The translations under genes were made by a program, and so were the position numbers. This document shows, one piece after another, positions 17,632 to 27,500 of a DNA stretch of 34,740 nucleotides; positions within the stretch are counted from its first letter, which is position 1; each line of letters begins with the position of its first letter. The notes under the pieces are model-generated. The model was not told where the DNA came from and did not search any database. It saw nothing but the letters and a program-made list of their open reading frames with translations. This DNA is from Clostridium sp. DSM 8431. GTDB taxonomy: Bacteria > Bacillota > Clostridia > Clostridiales > Clostridiaceae. The stretch spans positions 1 to 34,740 of the forward strand of contig NZ_FPBY01000014.1 of assembly GCF_900116755.1 (NCBI RefSeq), in the 5' to 3' direction.

Positions 17632-18915
17632 ATGAAATTAAACAAAAATTATTTAGAAGAGATAAAGAATTTTCCAAAGCCAGTAAAATTAATAGCTTTG
17701 GCAACATTAATAAGTAATATTGGAAATGGAATGAATCTAATTGCTGTTAGTAAGTTAGCATACGATAAAACTAATAGTGCAATGGCCTTTGGAGGAGTAT
17801 TAGTAGTTCAGTATATTGTAATGTTTTTAGTTCAATTTATATCAGGTGCAGTAGTAGATAGAAACAATCCTAAGAATGTCATAGTTATTAGTGACATAGC
17901 AAGAGGTACATTAATATTAACTAGTGGTCTTATGTGTTTATTTAGCAGTTATGGAGTGTATTACTTAGTTGTAGCATTAGTCTTTGTTTATGTTATAAAC
18001 CCATTCTTTGCAACAGCTAATTTTTGTATTCTTCCTGAAGTAGTAAAATATAAGGAATTATTACTAAAATCAAATGGAATTATTACAACATTATTTCAAA
18101 CAGGACAATTATGTGGAAGCGCTAGTGTAGCAGTTATAATATATTTTTTTAGTCCTGCAGTTGCACTAGTTATAGATGGAATAACATTTTTTATTTCAGC
18201 TTTTATATTCAGTCATGTAGCTCTTAAAGAACTTCAGGAACCTTTAAAGACAAAAGGAGCAGTTAAGGCAGTAATAAAAGACTTCTTTGCTGACTGGAAG
18301 GATATATGTAAATGTTTAAAGGAAGAAAAGAGTCTTTTTGGACACTTATTTGCATCTACAGGGGATTATCTAGCAGTAAACTTTTTTAATGTAATGTTAG
18401 TTCCTATGGTTACTGCATTTTATGATAACAACAGTTTTAATATATCGTTATTTGATTGCGGTTTTGCAATAGGATCAATGATTGTTGTCCTATTTATAAC
18501 TTCATTATCTAAAAAGATAGGAGTTAATAATTCAGCCGTTATAGGCATTTTAATTCAAGGAATAGTATTAGTGGTAATAAGTTTAAAAATAAATTTAATA
18601 TTGGCGTTTTTACTATTAGTTTTATATGGAATGGCAAATTCGTTCTCTATCACAATTTTTAGTACAAATCTTCAAAAAAGATGTATGGGAAGAATTAAGG
18701 GGAGAGTTAATTCAGTTAAAAATTTCTTTGTATCATGTTTAACTATAGTTTTAGTACCTTTAGTATCTAAAATGTATGACGTTTCCATAGTATGTGGGTT
18801 ATTAACATCTAGTGCCATACTTGTTACTTATGGGTTAATTTCTTTTGTTATGGGAAGAAAATTTGTATTTGGAGAAGAGTACTTAACAAAAACAATAGCT
18901 ATAGATAAGAATTAA
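17632..18915 (+). CDS. MFS exporter of the peptide cluster
   Basis: A 427-aa membrane protein with about twelve helices, of the MFS_3 / enterobactin-exporter-like group. It has a loop SGAVVDRNNPKNVIVISD after helix 2 in the place of motif A, and LQKRCMGRIKGRVNS in the second half. AAGGAGGAG precedes the ATG by 5 nt. It lies 35 nt after the ATP-grasp gene and 32 nt before the type II thioesterase, inside the cluster operon. The most likely job is export of the finished peptide. The group often serves NRPS clusters, so the call rests on both sequence and context. Confidence 0.88.
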   Translation: MKLNKNYLEEIKNFPKPVKLIALATLISNIGNGMNLIAVSKLAYDKTNSAMAFGGVLVVQYIVMFLVQFISGAVVDRNNPKNVIVISDIARGTLILTSGLMCLFSSYGVYYLVVALVFVYVINPFFATANFCILPEVVKYKELLLKSNGIITTLFQTGQLCGSASVAVIIYFFSPAVALVIDGITFFISAFIFSHVALKELQEPLKTKGAVKAVIKDFFADWKDICKCLKEEKSLFGHLFASTGDYLAVNFFNVMLVPMVTAFYDNNSFNISLFDCGFAIGSMIVVLFITSLSKKIGVNNSAVIGILIQGIVLVVISLKINLILAFLLLVLYGMANSFSITIFSTNLQKRCMGRIKGRVNSVKNFFVSCLTIVLVPLVSKMYDVSIVCGLLTSSAILVTYGLISFVMGRKFVFGEEYLTKTIAIDKN

Positions 18916-18947
18916 ATAAATATTATATGTAAGGGAGAAAAGGTTAT

Positions 18948-19670
18948 ATGTTAAATGAAGAAAAAACAAATTTAAAATTATTTTGTTTTCCTTTTGGGGG
19001 AGCAGGAGTAAGTGTATATAGTGCTTGGGAAGAATTCTTTGATGAGAATGTAGAAGTTGTGCCTATGCAGCTTCCAGGAAGAGAAAGACTTATTGACGAA
19101 GACCCATATACAGATCTTCATAAAGCAGCAGATGATTTTGCTGATTTTATAAAAAAAGAATATAGTGGAAATACTGTCGCATTCTTTGGACACTGTTTCT
19201 TAGGATCAGTATTATCATTTGAAGTTATTAAAAGATTAAAAGATTGCAAAGACATTGATGTAAAGTACTTATTTGTCAGTGCAGCCTTTACGCCAACTAG
19301 TAATAGAGAATATGGTTTGGATCTTAATGATGACGATAAATTTATTGCTGGAGTTGAGAAACTTACTGGTTTCAAAAATGCAGCCTTTGCAATAGAAGAA
19401 TTAAGAGAGTTGTTATTACCAGGATTTAAAGCTGATTTTGAAATGGACATTAATTATAAACCTGAAGGAAATGATGTGATAGATGTTCCAATTAGAGCTA
19501 TGTATGCTGAAAATGATACTTTTGTAGCTAAAGAAGAAGTTGAATTATGGAGTAAGTTTACAACTAAGGACTTCAAGTTATTCAAGGTATCTGGAGAACA
19601 TTTATATATATGTGATAACCCACAAGAAACAATTGATATTATTAAAGATTGTATTGAAGGTATAAATTAG
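18948..19670 (+). CDS. Type II (editing) thioesterase with Cys nucleophile
   Basis: Alpha/beta hydrolase of the GrsT/SrfA-TE type. Such enzymes remove wrong or stalled acyl groups from carrier proteins. The 240-aa protein opens with LFCFPFGGAGVSVYSAW, the usual start of the family, and has the PLPGRE-like MQLPGRERL. The nucleophile elbow reads FFGHCFLG: residue 83 is Cys (codon TGT at 19194-19196) where Ser is normal. The acid (YAENDTFV) and base His (SGEHLYI) are present. AAGG/AGGGAG lies before the ATG. Cys enzymes of this fold remain thioester-active, so it is probably functional. The same Ser-to-Cys change occurs in the terminal thioesterase of NRPS-3. Confidence 0.92.
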   Translation: MLNEEKTNLKLFCFPFGGAGVSVYSAWEEFFDENVEVVPMQLPGRERLIDEDPYTDLHKAADDFADFIKKEYSGNTVAFFGHCFLGSVLSFEVIKRLKDCKDIDVKYLFVSAAFTPTSNREYGLDLNDDDKFIAGVEKLTGFKNAAFAIEELRELLLPGFKADFEMDINYKPEGNDVIDVPIRAMYAENDTFVAKEEVELWSKFTTKDFKLFKVSGEHLYICDNPQETIDIIKDCIEGIN

Positions 19671-19687
19671 AAATGAGGTAATGGAAA

Positions 19688-20515
19688 ATGAATCGATTGA
19701 AAGATAAAGTAGTTTTAATTACAGGGGCTGGAAGAGGAATTGGAAGGGCTTGTGCAATAAGAGCGGCAGAAGAAGGCGCAGATTTAATAATTAGTGATAT
19801 TGGAAAGGATTTAGAAGCTGTTCCTTATCATTTATCATCTGTTAAACAGTTACAAAAGACAGGAGAGATATGTAGAAAAAAAGGTGCTAATGTATTTATA
19901 AAAACAGCTGATGTATGTAATTATGATGAAGTAACAGAATTGGTTAATGAAGCTATTGATAGATTTGGAAGAATAGATGTACTTGTTAATAATGCTGGAA
20001 TTGGAGCACCAGCAGGAAAGGTAACTCATTTATATACAATTGAAGAATGGGAAGCATACTTGAATGTAAACCTTTCAGGGCCATGGAGATTAATAAAAGC
20101 AGTTGCTCCTTATATGGTGAAAGAAAACAATGGAAGCATAGTAAATATTGCATCAACAGCTGGGCTTTTAGGTTATAAATATTTTGTTGGATATGTAGCA
20201 TCAAAACATGGAGTTGTTGGATTAACTAAATCTGCTGCATTAGATTATGCAGAAAATAATATAAGAGTAAATGCAATATGTCCAGGACCTGTATTTGATG
20301 ATGAAGAATTAGATGGAAATATGACAACAGCAGTTGCAGATTCTTTAGGACTTGAAATAGGAGATCAAGAAGAAGTAGATTTAGAATCTGTAGCTATGAA
20401 CTCAGTAGTTTCTCCAATAGATGTAGCTAATACTATGGTATGGCTTGCAAGTGATGAATCTAAGAAAGTTACGGGAGCTAGAATAACAGTAGATGCAGGA
20501 TATTCTGTTAAATAA
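19688..20515 (+). CDS. SDR-family NAD(P)-dependent oxidoreductase
   Basis: Short-chain dehydrogenase that reversibly oxidises alcohols to ketones. The 275-aa protein has the cofactor motif TGAGRGIG (12-19), NNAG (101-104), the catalytic Ser156, and Y169-x-x-x-K173. A segment after beta-strand 2 (about 38-62: DIGKDLEAVPYHLSSVKQLQ) is longer than in ordinary SDRs. It resembles the insertion of carveol-dehydrogenase / mycofactocin-associated SDRs. GAGGT precedes the ATG; the gap to the thioesterase gene is 17 nt and to NRPS-1 is 20 nt. In the cluster it may oxidise or reduce a beta-carbon, for instance of the Thr or Ser residue. The substrate is not shown by the sequence. Confidence 0.9.
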   Translation: MNRLKDKVVLITGAGRGIGRACAIRAAEEGADLIISDIGKDLEAVPYHLSSVKQLQKTGEICRKKGANVFIKTADVCNYDEVTELVNEAIDRFGRIDVLVNNAGIGAPAGKVTHLYTIEEWEAYLNVNLSGPWRLIKAVAPYMVKENNGSIVNIASTAGLLGYKYFVGYVASKHGVVGLTKSAALDYAENNIRVNAICPGPVFDDEELDGNMTTAVADSLGLEIGDQEEVDLESVAMNSVVSPIDVANTMVWLASDESKKVTGARITVDAGYSVK

Positions 20516-20535
20516 AAAAGCAGGGGGGAAAAGTT

Positions 20536-23310
20536 TTGAATATTAATATTAATTCTAAAATTGAAAGAGAAAATGACAAAAAAACTAGTGTTTTTGTTAA
20601 AAATTATAATGATGAAAGTATTATAAAGAAAATAACATTAAAATTAAATGATATAAATAAGGATGAAGCATTAAATAAAGATATATACGCTGTTGTAGAA
20701 GATTATAGAGCTTATAAAAATAGAGACGAGCTTATAGAAAAAGAAGCAAGACGTTCAATAGGATACACTAATAAAATAAGAATATTTTTTGCAGTTAAAA
20801 AAGCTTCTGAAGGTACTTTAATAATTACAGTAGACAATACAAAGGTTTCTTATAGCCAAATAGTAGATTTATATAAATATATTATGGGAGAAAATAATAC
20901 ATTTAAAAAAGAGGAATTAACAAGTAATGGAGTTTATGATTCATCTTCGTCTTTAAGCTTTGGAGTACCAGAATGGAATATCCAACAGATTTTTACTAAA
21001 TGTAATAGTATAGAAATTAATGAAGATAGTTTAGATAAAAGTAGTAAATCTGGTGTTATTACTGCATTAATGGCGGCACTTAATAAATATAAATCAACTA
21101 GTGCAAAAATTTTAATTAAGGAAAATGCTTATAAGGCTGAAAAAGTAAAAGTTGCTTTTACTGATGAAAATCAAATAATTGAATTTATAGAAGAAGATGA
21201 ATTTAATAAAGATGCTGTAGAAGCTTATGAAAGTGGAATTGTATTTTCAGATATGATAGATTCTGAGTGTGATTACGAACCATTTTTAGCAGCAGTTTAT
21301 CCAATTACTTTATTTGTATCAGAAGATAAAGGTGTAATAAAGAAAATTAAGATTGCTGCAAGTGAAAAGGTAGTAAATGAAGTAGTTTTAAAGCAATTTA
21401 CTAAGCTGTTTATGAGATATTTAACTGAATTAAATAAAAATGATTCTCATACAATCCAATCATTAAATGCTTTAAAAGTTAACTTTGAAATATATGAAGA
21501 ATTTGAAAATATAGATGAAAATATTCAAGAAAACTATGAAAATTATAATATCGTAGAAGTAATTAATGATAATGCTAAAAAGTATGCAGATAGAATTGCT
21601 ATATCTTATGAAGATACTGAAATAAAATATTCTCAATTATCAGAAAAAAGTGACATTTTAGCTAAAAAATTAATAGCTAGAGGCGTTAAATCTGGAGAAA
21701 AGATAGTAGTTTCATTACCTCAAGATGAAAAATTAATTATTTTAATCCAAGCAATAATAAAGGCGGGTGCAGTATATATTCCAGTTGATCCAGCTTATCC
21801 TATGGAAAGAATATCTTTCATAGTAGAAGATTCTGAGGCAGGTTACATAATAAGTGATTTAGATGAAGATAAGCTTTATGAAGATGTAAAGAAGATATCT
21901 TTTGTTGAATTATATAGTAATGATGATGACGAATCAATTAAAGACATAGAATTAGATGAAAATCCTAGAGAAAATGGATATGTTATCTATACTTCTGGAA
22001 CAACAGGAAAACCAAAAGGAGTTAGCGTTCCATCTAAAAATATTGTAGCTTTAATTAATGCTACTAAAGATGAGTTTGATTTAAATGAAACTGATGTATG
22101 GACAATGTTCCATTCATATTCATTTGATTTCTCAGTTTGGGAAATGTGGGGATGTTTATTAACAGGAGGAAAATTAGTAGTAGTTCCAAGAGAAACATCT
22201 AAATCTCATTATGATTTACATGAATTACTAAAAGAAAAGAAAGTTACTGTACTTAATCAAACTCCAGCCTCATTCTATGCATTAGAAAAAGTTGATTCTG
22301 AAAATAGAGGAGCACAATTAACATCAATTAGATTAGTTATTTTTGGAGGAGAAGCTTTAGATACTTCCAAATTAGATACATGGTTTAAGAGATATCCAAC
22401 AACTAAATGTAGAGTAGTTAATATGTATGGTATAACAGAAACAACTATTCATGTTACACATAGAGATGTAAATGCCAGAGAACAAGAGTATCTTGCTAAG
22501 TCAGTAGGAAAAGCTTTAAATGGATGGGAAATATCTATAAGAAATAAAACTGGAGAATTATGCCTTGTAGGAATGGAAGGTGAAATGTGGATTAGTGGTG
22601 TTGGAGTTGCTAATGGATATTTAAATAGAGACAAGTTAAATAAAGAAAAGTTTGTAGTTGATGCAAATAATAAAAAATGGTACAGAAGTGGAGATTTAGG
22701 AAGATTCAGAGCAGATGGTACTGTTGATTACTTAGGAAGAATTGATAATCAAGTTAAGATTAGAGGATTTAGAATTGAACTTGACGAGATAAAAAATGTT
22801 CTTCTAAAAGTACCTTATGTAGAAGATGCAGTTGTTTCAGTATTTAGTACTGATGAAAATGATGCAGCTAAAAAGCAAATGTATGGTTTTATAAAAGTAA
22901 ATGAAGACCATAGTGAAGAAGAAACTAAAAAATATTTAGCTGATAAATTACCAGTGTATATGATTCCAACAAAGATAGTTAGTGTTGATGAAATTCCAAT
23001 GACTATAAATGGTAAGGTAGATTATAAATTATTATTAGCTAACTCTAACAATTCTAAAGTACAGACAAAAGTTAAGAATCAAACTGAATCTGATTTATGT
23101 GTTGAAATCTGGAGTCAAGTATTAGGATCTCAAGTTTCAGAAGATGATGAATTCTTTAAGTCTGGAGGAAATTCATTATTAGCAGTAGAACTTGCATCAG
23201 AACTTAAGAAAAGAGTAGACAGTACATTAAAATTAAAGGATGTTTATATGAATTCTACACCTAGAAAGATGAAGATGTTCCTACAAAAAAAGAAGGATGG
23301 AGGCCGATAG
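20536..23310 (+). CDS. NRPS-1: degenerate C domain, A (Thr), PCP
   Basis: Nonribosomal peptide synthetase of 924 aa, starting with TTG behind AGGGGGG. Residues about 1-330 look like a shrunken condensation domain. Where HHxxxDG should be, the sequence reads VDNTKVSYS (99-107), so both His and the Asp are gone and it should not catalyse condensation. The A domain (about 340-830) has YTSGTTGKPKG, YGITETT, YRSGDLGR and NGKVDYK. The specificity residues, read from FDFSVWEM (D531) onward with the invariant Lys, give DFWNIGMIHK. This is one conservative change from the classical threonine code DFWNIGMVHK. The PCP has GGNSL with S880 as the pantetheine site. No thioesterase follows, so the Thr-PCP must work with another protein. 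ATP-grasp 2 starts 2 nt after the stop. Confidence 0.93.
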   Translation: MNININSKIERENDKKTSVFVKNYNDESIIKKITLKLNDINKDEALNKDIYAVVEDYRAYKNRDELIEKEARRSIGYTNKIRIFFAVKKASEGTLIITVDNTKVSYSQIVDLYKYIMGENNTFKKEELTSNGVYDSSSSLSFGVPEWNIQQIFTKCNSIEINEDSLDKSSKSGVITALMAALNKYKSTSAKILIKENAYKAEKVKVAFTDENQIIEFIEEDEFNKDAVEAYESGIVFSDMIDSECDYEPFLAAVYPITLFVSEDKGVIKKIKIAASEKVVNEVVLKQFTKLFMRYLTELNKNDSHTIQSLNALKVNFEIYEEFENIDENIQENYENYNIVEVINDNAKKYADRIAISYEDTEIKYSQLSEKSDILAKKLIARGVKSGEKIVVSLPQDEKLIILIQAIIKAGAVYIPVDPAYPMERISFIVEDSEAGYIISDLDEDKLYEDVKKISFVELYSNDDDESIKDIELDENPRENGYVIYTSGTTGKPKGVSVPSKNIVALINATKDEFDLNETDVWTMFHSYSFDFSVWEMWGCLLTGGKLVVVPRETSKSHYDLHELLKEKKVTVLNQTPASFYALEKVDSENRGAQLTSIRLVIFGGEALDTSKLDTWFKRYPTTKCRVVNMYGITETTIHVTHRDVNAREQEYLAKSVGKALNGWEISIRNKTGELCLVGMEGEMWISGVGVANGYLNRDKLNKEKFVVDANNKKWYRSGDLGRFRADGTVDYLGRIDNQVKIRGFRIELDEIKNVLLKVPYVEDAVVSVFSTDENDAAKKQMYGFIKVNEDHSEEETKKYLADKLPVYMIPTKIVSVDEIPMTINGKVDYKLLLANSNNSKVQTKVKNQTESDLCVEIWSQVLGSQVSEDDEFFKSGGNSLLAVELASELKKRVDSTLKLKDVYMNSTPRKMKMFLQKKKDGGR

Positions 23311-23311
23311 A

Positions 23312-24571
23312 ATGGTTCAATCTAAATTAGATAGACTTGCTGTTGTATATGCAGCAGGTTCTACCTCACCTTTAACAATAAAAGCTTCGTCTTTAGGTGT
23401 TTGTGATGTTGTAATTTTGTTTGACAATGATTGTAGTGAGAAAGATAAAAAAGAAATTGAATTATTAAAAAAATATATAACTTCTTATGATATATCTGGA
23501 CTTTGTGAAGAGGAAATTATAGAAATTTTAAATAAGGAAGACGTAAAAGGAATTTTAACCTTCAGTGAATATAAGTTACCAATTGTATCAAGTTTAAGTG
23601 AAAAAATGAACTTTATAGGGCATTCAAAAGAAGTTGTACAAGCGCTTACAGATAAGTATAAACAAAGAGAATTCTTAGCAAAAGACAATATAAATGTTGT
23701 TAAACATACTATTTTAAATAGAGAAAATTATTTAGAATGCTATGAAAAGGTTGGGTTCCCAGCAATTTTAAAGCCAAGAGTAGGAGCAGGAAGTAAGTGG
23801 ACTAAAAGAATAGAGTCTTTAGAAGAATTAAAGGATACTTTAAATGAGTTTCCAGAAAACATTGAATATATACTTGAAGAATTTTTAGAAGGTGACCCTA
23901 GCCTTGACGGAAAATATTATGGGGATTATGTATCTGTTGAATCTATTCATGAACATGGAGAATCAAAGCAGGTATGTATTACAGCAAAGTTACCTCTAAC
24001 TAAAGATTTTTCTGAAACAGGAATGTTTATACCTCATCCATTTTCTAAATCATTAGAAGATAAGATTTTAGAAGTAGAATCTAAAGCAATTAAAGCCTTA
24101 GGTATAACTAGTGGAATTACTCATACAGAAATAAAATTAACAGCTGATGGACCAAGAATTATAGAAGTAAATGGAAGACTTGGAGGTTATGTATCTGAAA
24201 TAATAAAGAGAGCTTCAGGTATAGATTTAGTAAAAGCAGCTTTAATGATAGCATTAGGTCATAAAATTCATATGAATTTAAGTTTAGATTCAGTATCAAA
24301 AGTGGTTTTTGAAATTTTTCTAGATTCTCCTAGAGTAATAAACTCAGTATTCTGTGGATTAGATGGTTTAGAAAAGGTAAAGAAAATTAAAAATATTATG
24401 CATGTAGAGGTTAGAAAAAACATAGGTGATATTTTGGATTATAGGTATGGAACTGAAAATAATATAGGAGTAGTTTATGGTGATGCAGAAAACTTTGAAG
24501 AGTTTGAGAAAACCATTAATTTTGTAAGACAGAATATTATTTCTAAGTTTTCAGATAGGGGAGGTGAATAA
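23312..24571 (+). CDS. ATP-grasp carboxylate-amine ligase 2
   Basis: Second amide-forming ATP-grasp enzyme of the cluster, 419 aa. The N-terminal part (LAVVYAAGSTSPLTIKASSL) is the usual pre-ATP-grasp fold. ATP-binding features include FPAILKPRVGAGSKWTKRI and YILEEFLEGDP. The textbook metal-binding segment is HTEIKLTADGPRIIEVNGRL followed by GG. GGAGG (23299-23303) lies 8 nt before ATG 23312. An earlier in-frame ATG at 23297 overlaps NRPS-1 and has no RBS. It is closer to the canonical BacD-like pattern than ligase 1 is. Being inserted between two NRPS genes, it is probably dedicated to the same product, adding or activating an amino acid. Substrates are unknown. Confidence 0.9.
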   Translation: MVQSKLDRLAVVYAAGSTSPLTIKASSLGVCDVVILFDNDCSEKDKKEIELLKKYITSYDISGLCEEEIIEILNKEDVKGILTFSEYKLPIVSSLSEKMNFIGHSKEVVQALTDKYKQREFLAKDNINVVKHTILNRENYLECYEKVGFPAILKPRVGAGSKWTKRIESLEELKDTLNEFPENIEYILEEFLEGDPSLDGKYYGDYVSVESIHEHGESKQVCITAKLPLTKDFSETGMFIPHPFSKSLEDKILEVESKAIKALGITSGITHTEIKLTADGPRIIEVNGRLGGYVSEIIKRASGIDLVKAALMIALGHKIHMNLSLDSVSKVVFEIFLDSPRVINSVFCGLDGLEKVKKIKNIMHVEVRKNIGDILDYRYGTENNIGVVYGDAENFEEFEKTINFVRQNIISKFSDRGGE

Positions 24572-24574
24572 GTT

Positions 24575-27500
24575 ATGGGTAATACTATTAGAAGCAGAAT
24601 TAATTATATAGTTGATAAGTATAAAAATTATACTGCAATAATTAATGGTGAAGAAGTATTAACTTATGAAAAACTTAATGAAGAAAAGGAGCTATTAAGC
24701 AGCAATCTTTTGAAATATGGAATAAAAGCACAGGATAGAGTTGGAATACTATGCAGTGAAAAAAGAAACTGGATTACTTCAATGCTTGGAGTATTGAATA
24801 TTGGTGCTGTATATATACCTTTAGATATAAATAATTCTGAGGAATATATAGAGAAATTAGCCCAAAATGTAGGTATGAAATTAATACTTACTGATAAAGA
24901 TATTGATTTTTCATTTGTAGATACTAAAAATATATTAAATTTAGAAAGTATAGAAGATGATTATGAAGTTCAAGAATTTAAAGAAGATTCATTAGCTTAT
25001 ATAATGTTTACTTCAGGAACTACAGGAGTACCTAAGGGAGTAGGAGTCACTCATGGAAATATTATAAACCTTACAGTAGATTCAAATTATGTGAAACTTG
25101 ATTCTAATGTTAGGATGTTACAAACAGGAGCACCTACATTTGATGCTTCTACCTTCGATGTATGGGGAACTTTATTAAATGGAGGAACTTTAATATTAAT
25201 AGAAGGTAAGAGGGTAACTGATCTTAAATACTTAGAAAGTGTAATTAATAAGCATGAAGTAACTACAATGTGGTTAACATCACCTCTTTTCAGTATAGCT
25301 GCAGAAAAAAATCCTAAGGGATTTAAAGGGGTTAAGGAATTAATTGTTGGAGGAGATGTTGTAAACCCTGACCATGTTGATAAGGTATTAGATGTATGTG
25401 ATGGAATAACAATATTTAACGGTTATGGACCTACTGAATGTACAACATTTTCAACAGTTTATAAGATAAGTGATAAAAATAATGGACAAGTTATTCCAAT
25501 AGGAAAACCTATAAAAAATACTTTTGTATATATACTAGATGAGGATTTTAACATTGTAGAAGATGGGGAAATTGGTGAGTTATTTATAGGTGGAAAAGGT
25601 GTTTCAAAAGGATATATAGAAAATGAAGAGTTAAATAATGAAAGATTTATTGATAATCCTTTTGGGGAAGGTAAATTATATAAAACTGGTGATTTAGTTA
25701 AAGCAGATAATGACGGTAATGTATACTTCTTAGGAAGAAAAGATAGACAGGTTAAAATAAGAGGTTATCGTATAGAATTAGATGCTGTAGAAGTTTTATT
25801 AAAAAAGATTAATCATATTGATAAAGCTGTAACATGCGCTGTAACTAACATGCAAGGTGGAAAAGAAATTTGCACTTGTGTTACTTTGAATGATGGAATA
25901 GAGCTAACTGAAGGAGAAATACGTAAAGAATTTTCAGAAGTAGCACCATCTCATATAGTTCTTTCGCAGATAAAAATTCTAGAGAGTCTTCCAATAAATA
26001 AAAATGGAAAGATAGATTATAAACAGATAAAAGAACTTTTTGAGTCTAAAAGTACTGATGAAGATGAAGAGGCTTGTGAATTTGAAACAAAAGAAGAAGC
26101 ATTAATAGCAGATATAATAAGAAAAAGAACTGGTTTTAAGATTGATGATGTATCTATTTCCTTCTTTGAATTAGGGGTAGACTCACTTATGGCTGTTTAC
26201 TTAGCTAGTGATATAAGTGAAGAATTTAAAGTTGAAATAAATCCAATGGATATTTTAATGAATGCAACTATAGGAGAATTAGTAGAATTTATAAACCTTC
26301 AGCCAAAGGAAATAATAGAAACTTCTAATAAAAGTTTTAGTTTAAAAAAGAAACTTCCAATATTAAATCAACAAAAACCAATATTTATTGATTTTTCTGT
26401 AAATCCTGATTCTGTTAAATATAATATTCCATTATTAAGTAAGCTTCCTTCAGAAATAGATATTGATCTTCTTATTGAATCAATACATAAACTAGTTTCT
26501 AGACATGATGCATTAAAAGTTAAATTTTCAATGGAAGGATTAGATATGTTCCAAACTATAGAGGATGACATAGAATTTAAGATAGAGAGAATTAATGGAA
26601 CACCAGATTTAGATAAACTTATAAGACCTTTTAATTTAAAGGAAGAGCTGCCATTTAGATTTTCTATAATTGAAAATGGTAAAGATAAGTGGCTTTTTAT
26701 GGATTATCATCACATTATTGTTGATGGATTCTCTTTAAAGCTTATTATTAAAGAATTAAATAATTTCTATTATAAAGGCAATAATAAAGAATTAATTTCA
26801 AATTATGCAAACTTAGTAGAAGAGGCATTAAATTCTTATGAGAATAATAAAGAGAACTGTAACAAATATTATGAAGAATATTTTGAAGGATTTAATGAAA
26901 TGGACGAATTGCCTTTAGATAAAGTGCAAAAGGGGAATTCTTATAGAAAAAATAGCTGTTATAAATTTAAGATAGATAAGGATATTACTTCAAGGTTTAA
27001 GAAGTGGTGCCAAAAGATAAATATAACTACATTTGAAGGATTAATGATAGGTTATACAGGCTTTTTACATACTATTACTGGCAGCAGTGATGTAGTATTT
27101 GCTACACCAAGTCGTAATTATAGTGATGAAAAAAGTGATGAAATAATATCAATGTTAACTAATACCGTATGGATATATTCTAATATAAAAGATGATGAAA
27201 AAATAAGTAGCTATATTACTAGATTTGTTCATGATTTACGTGAAGTTCAAAAGTATAAAGATGTATCTGTAGATTTTATCTATAATTTAAGAAATAAAAA
27301 TAATTCTCAAAAGTCCAATTTAACAGATACTTTAATAGCATATCATTCTTGGAATGATATAAATACAGAGTTATTTGGAGAAGCTGTTAAAGCAAAACCT
27401 ATAAGTCCAAGGGATGGAATGTTTTTGCTTAATATGCAGATATTTGATGACGAATCCACTTTAGATATAGAGTGGGAATATATGGAGGATGCTTTTGAAC

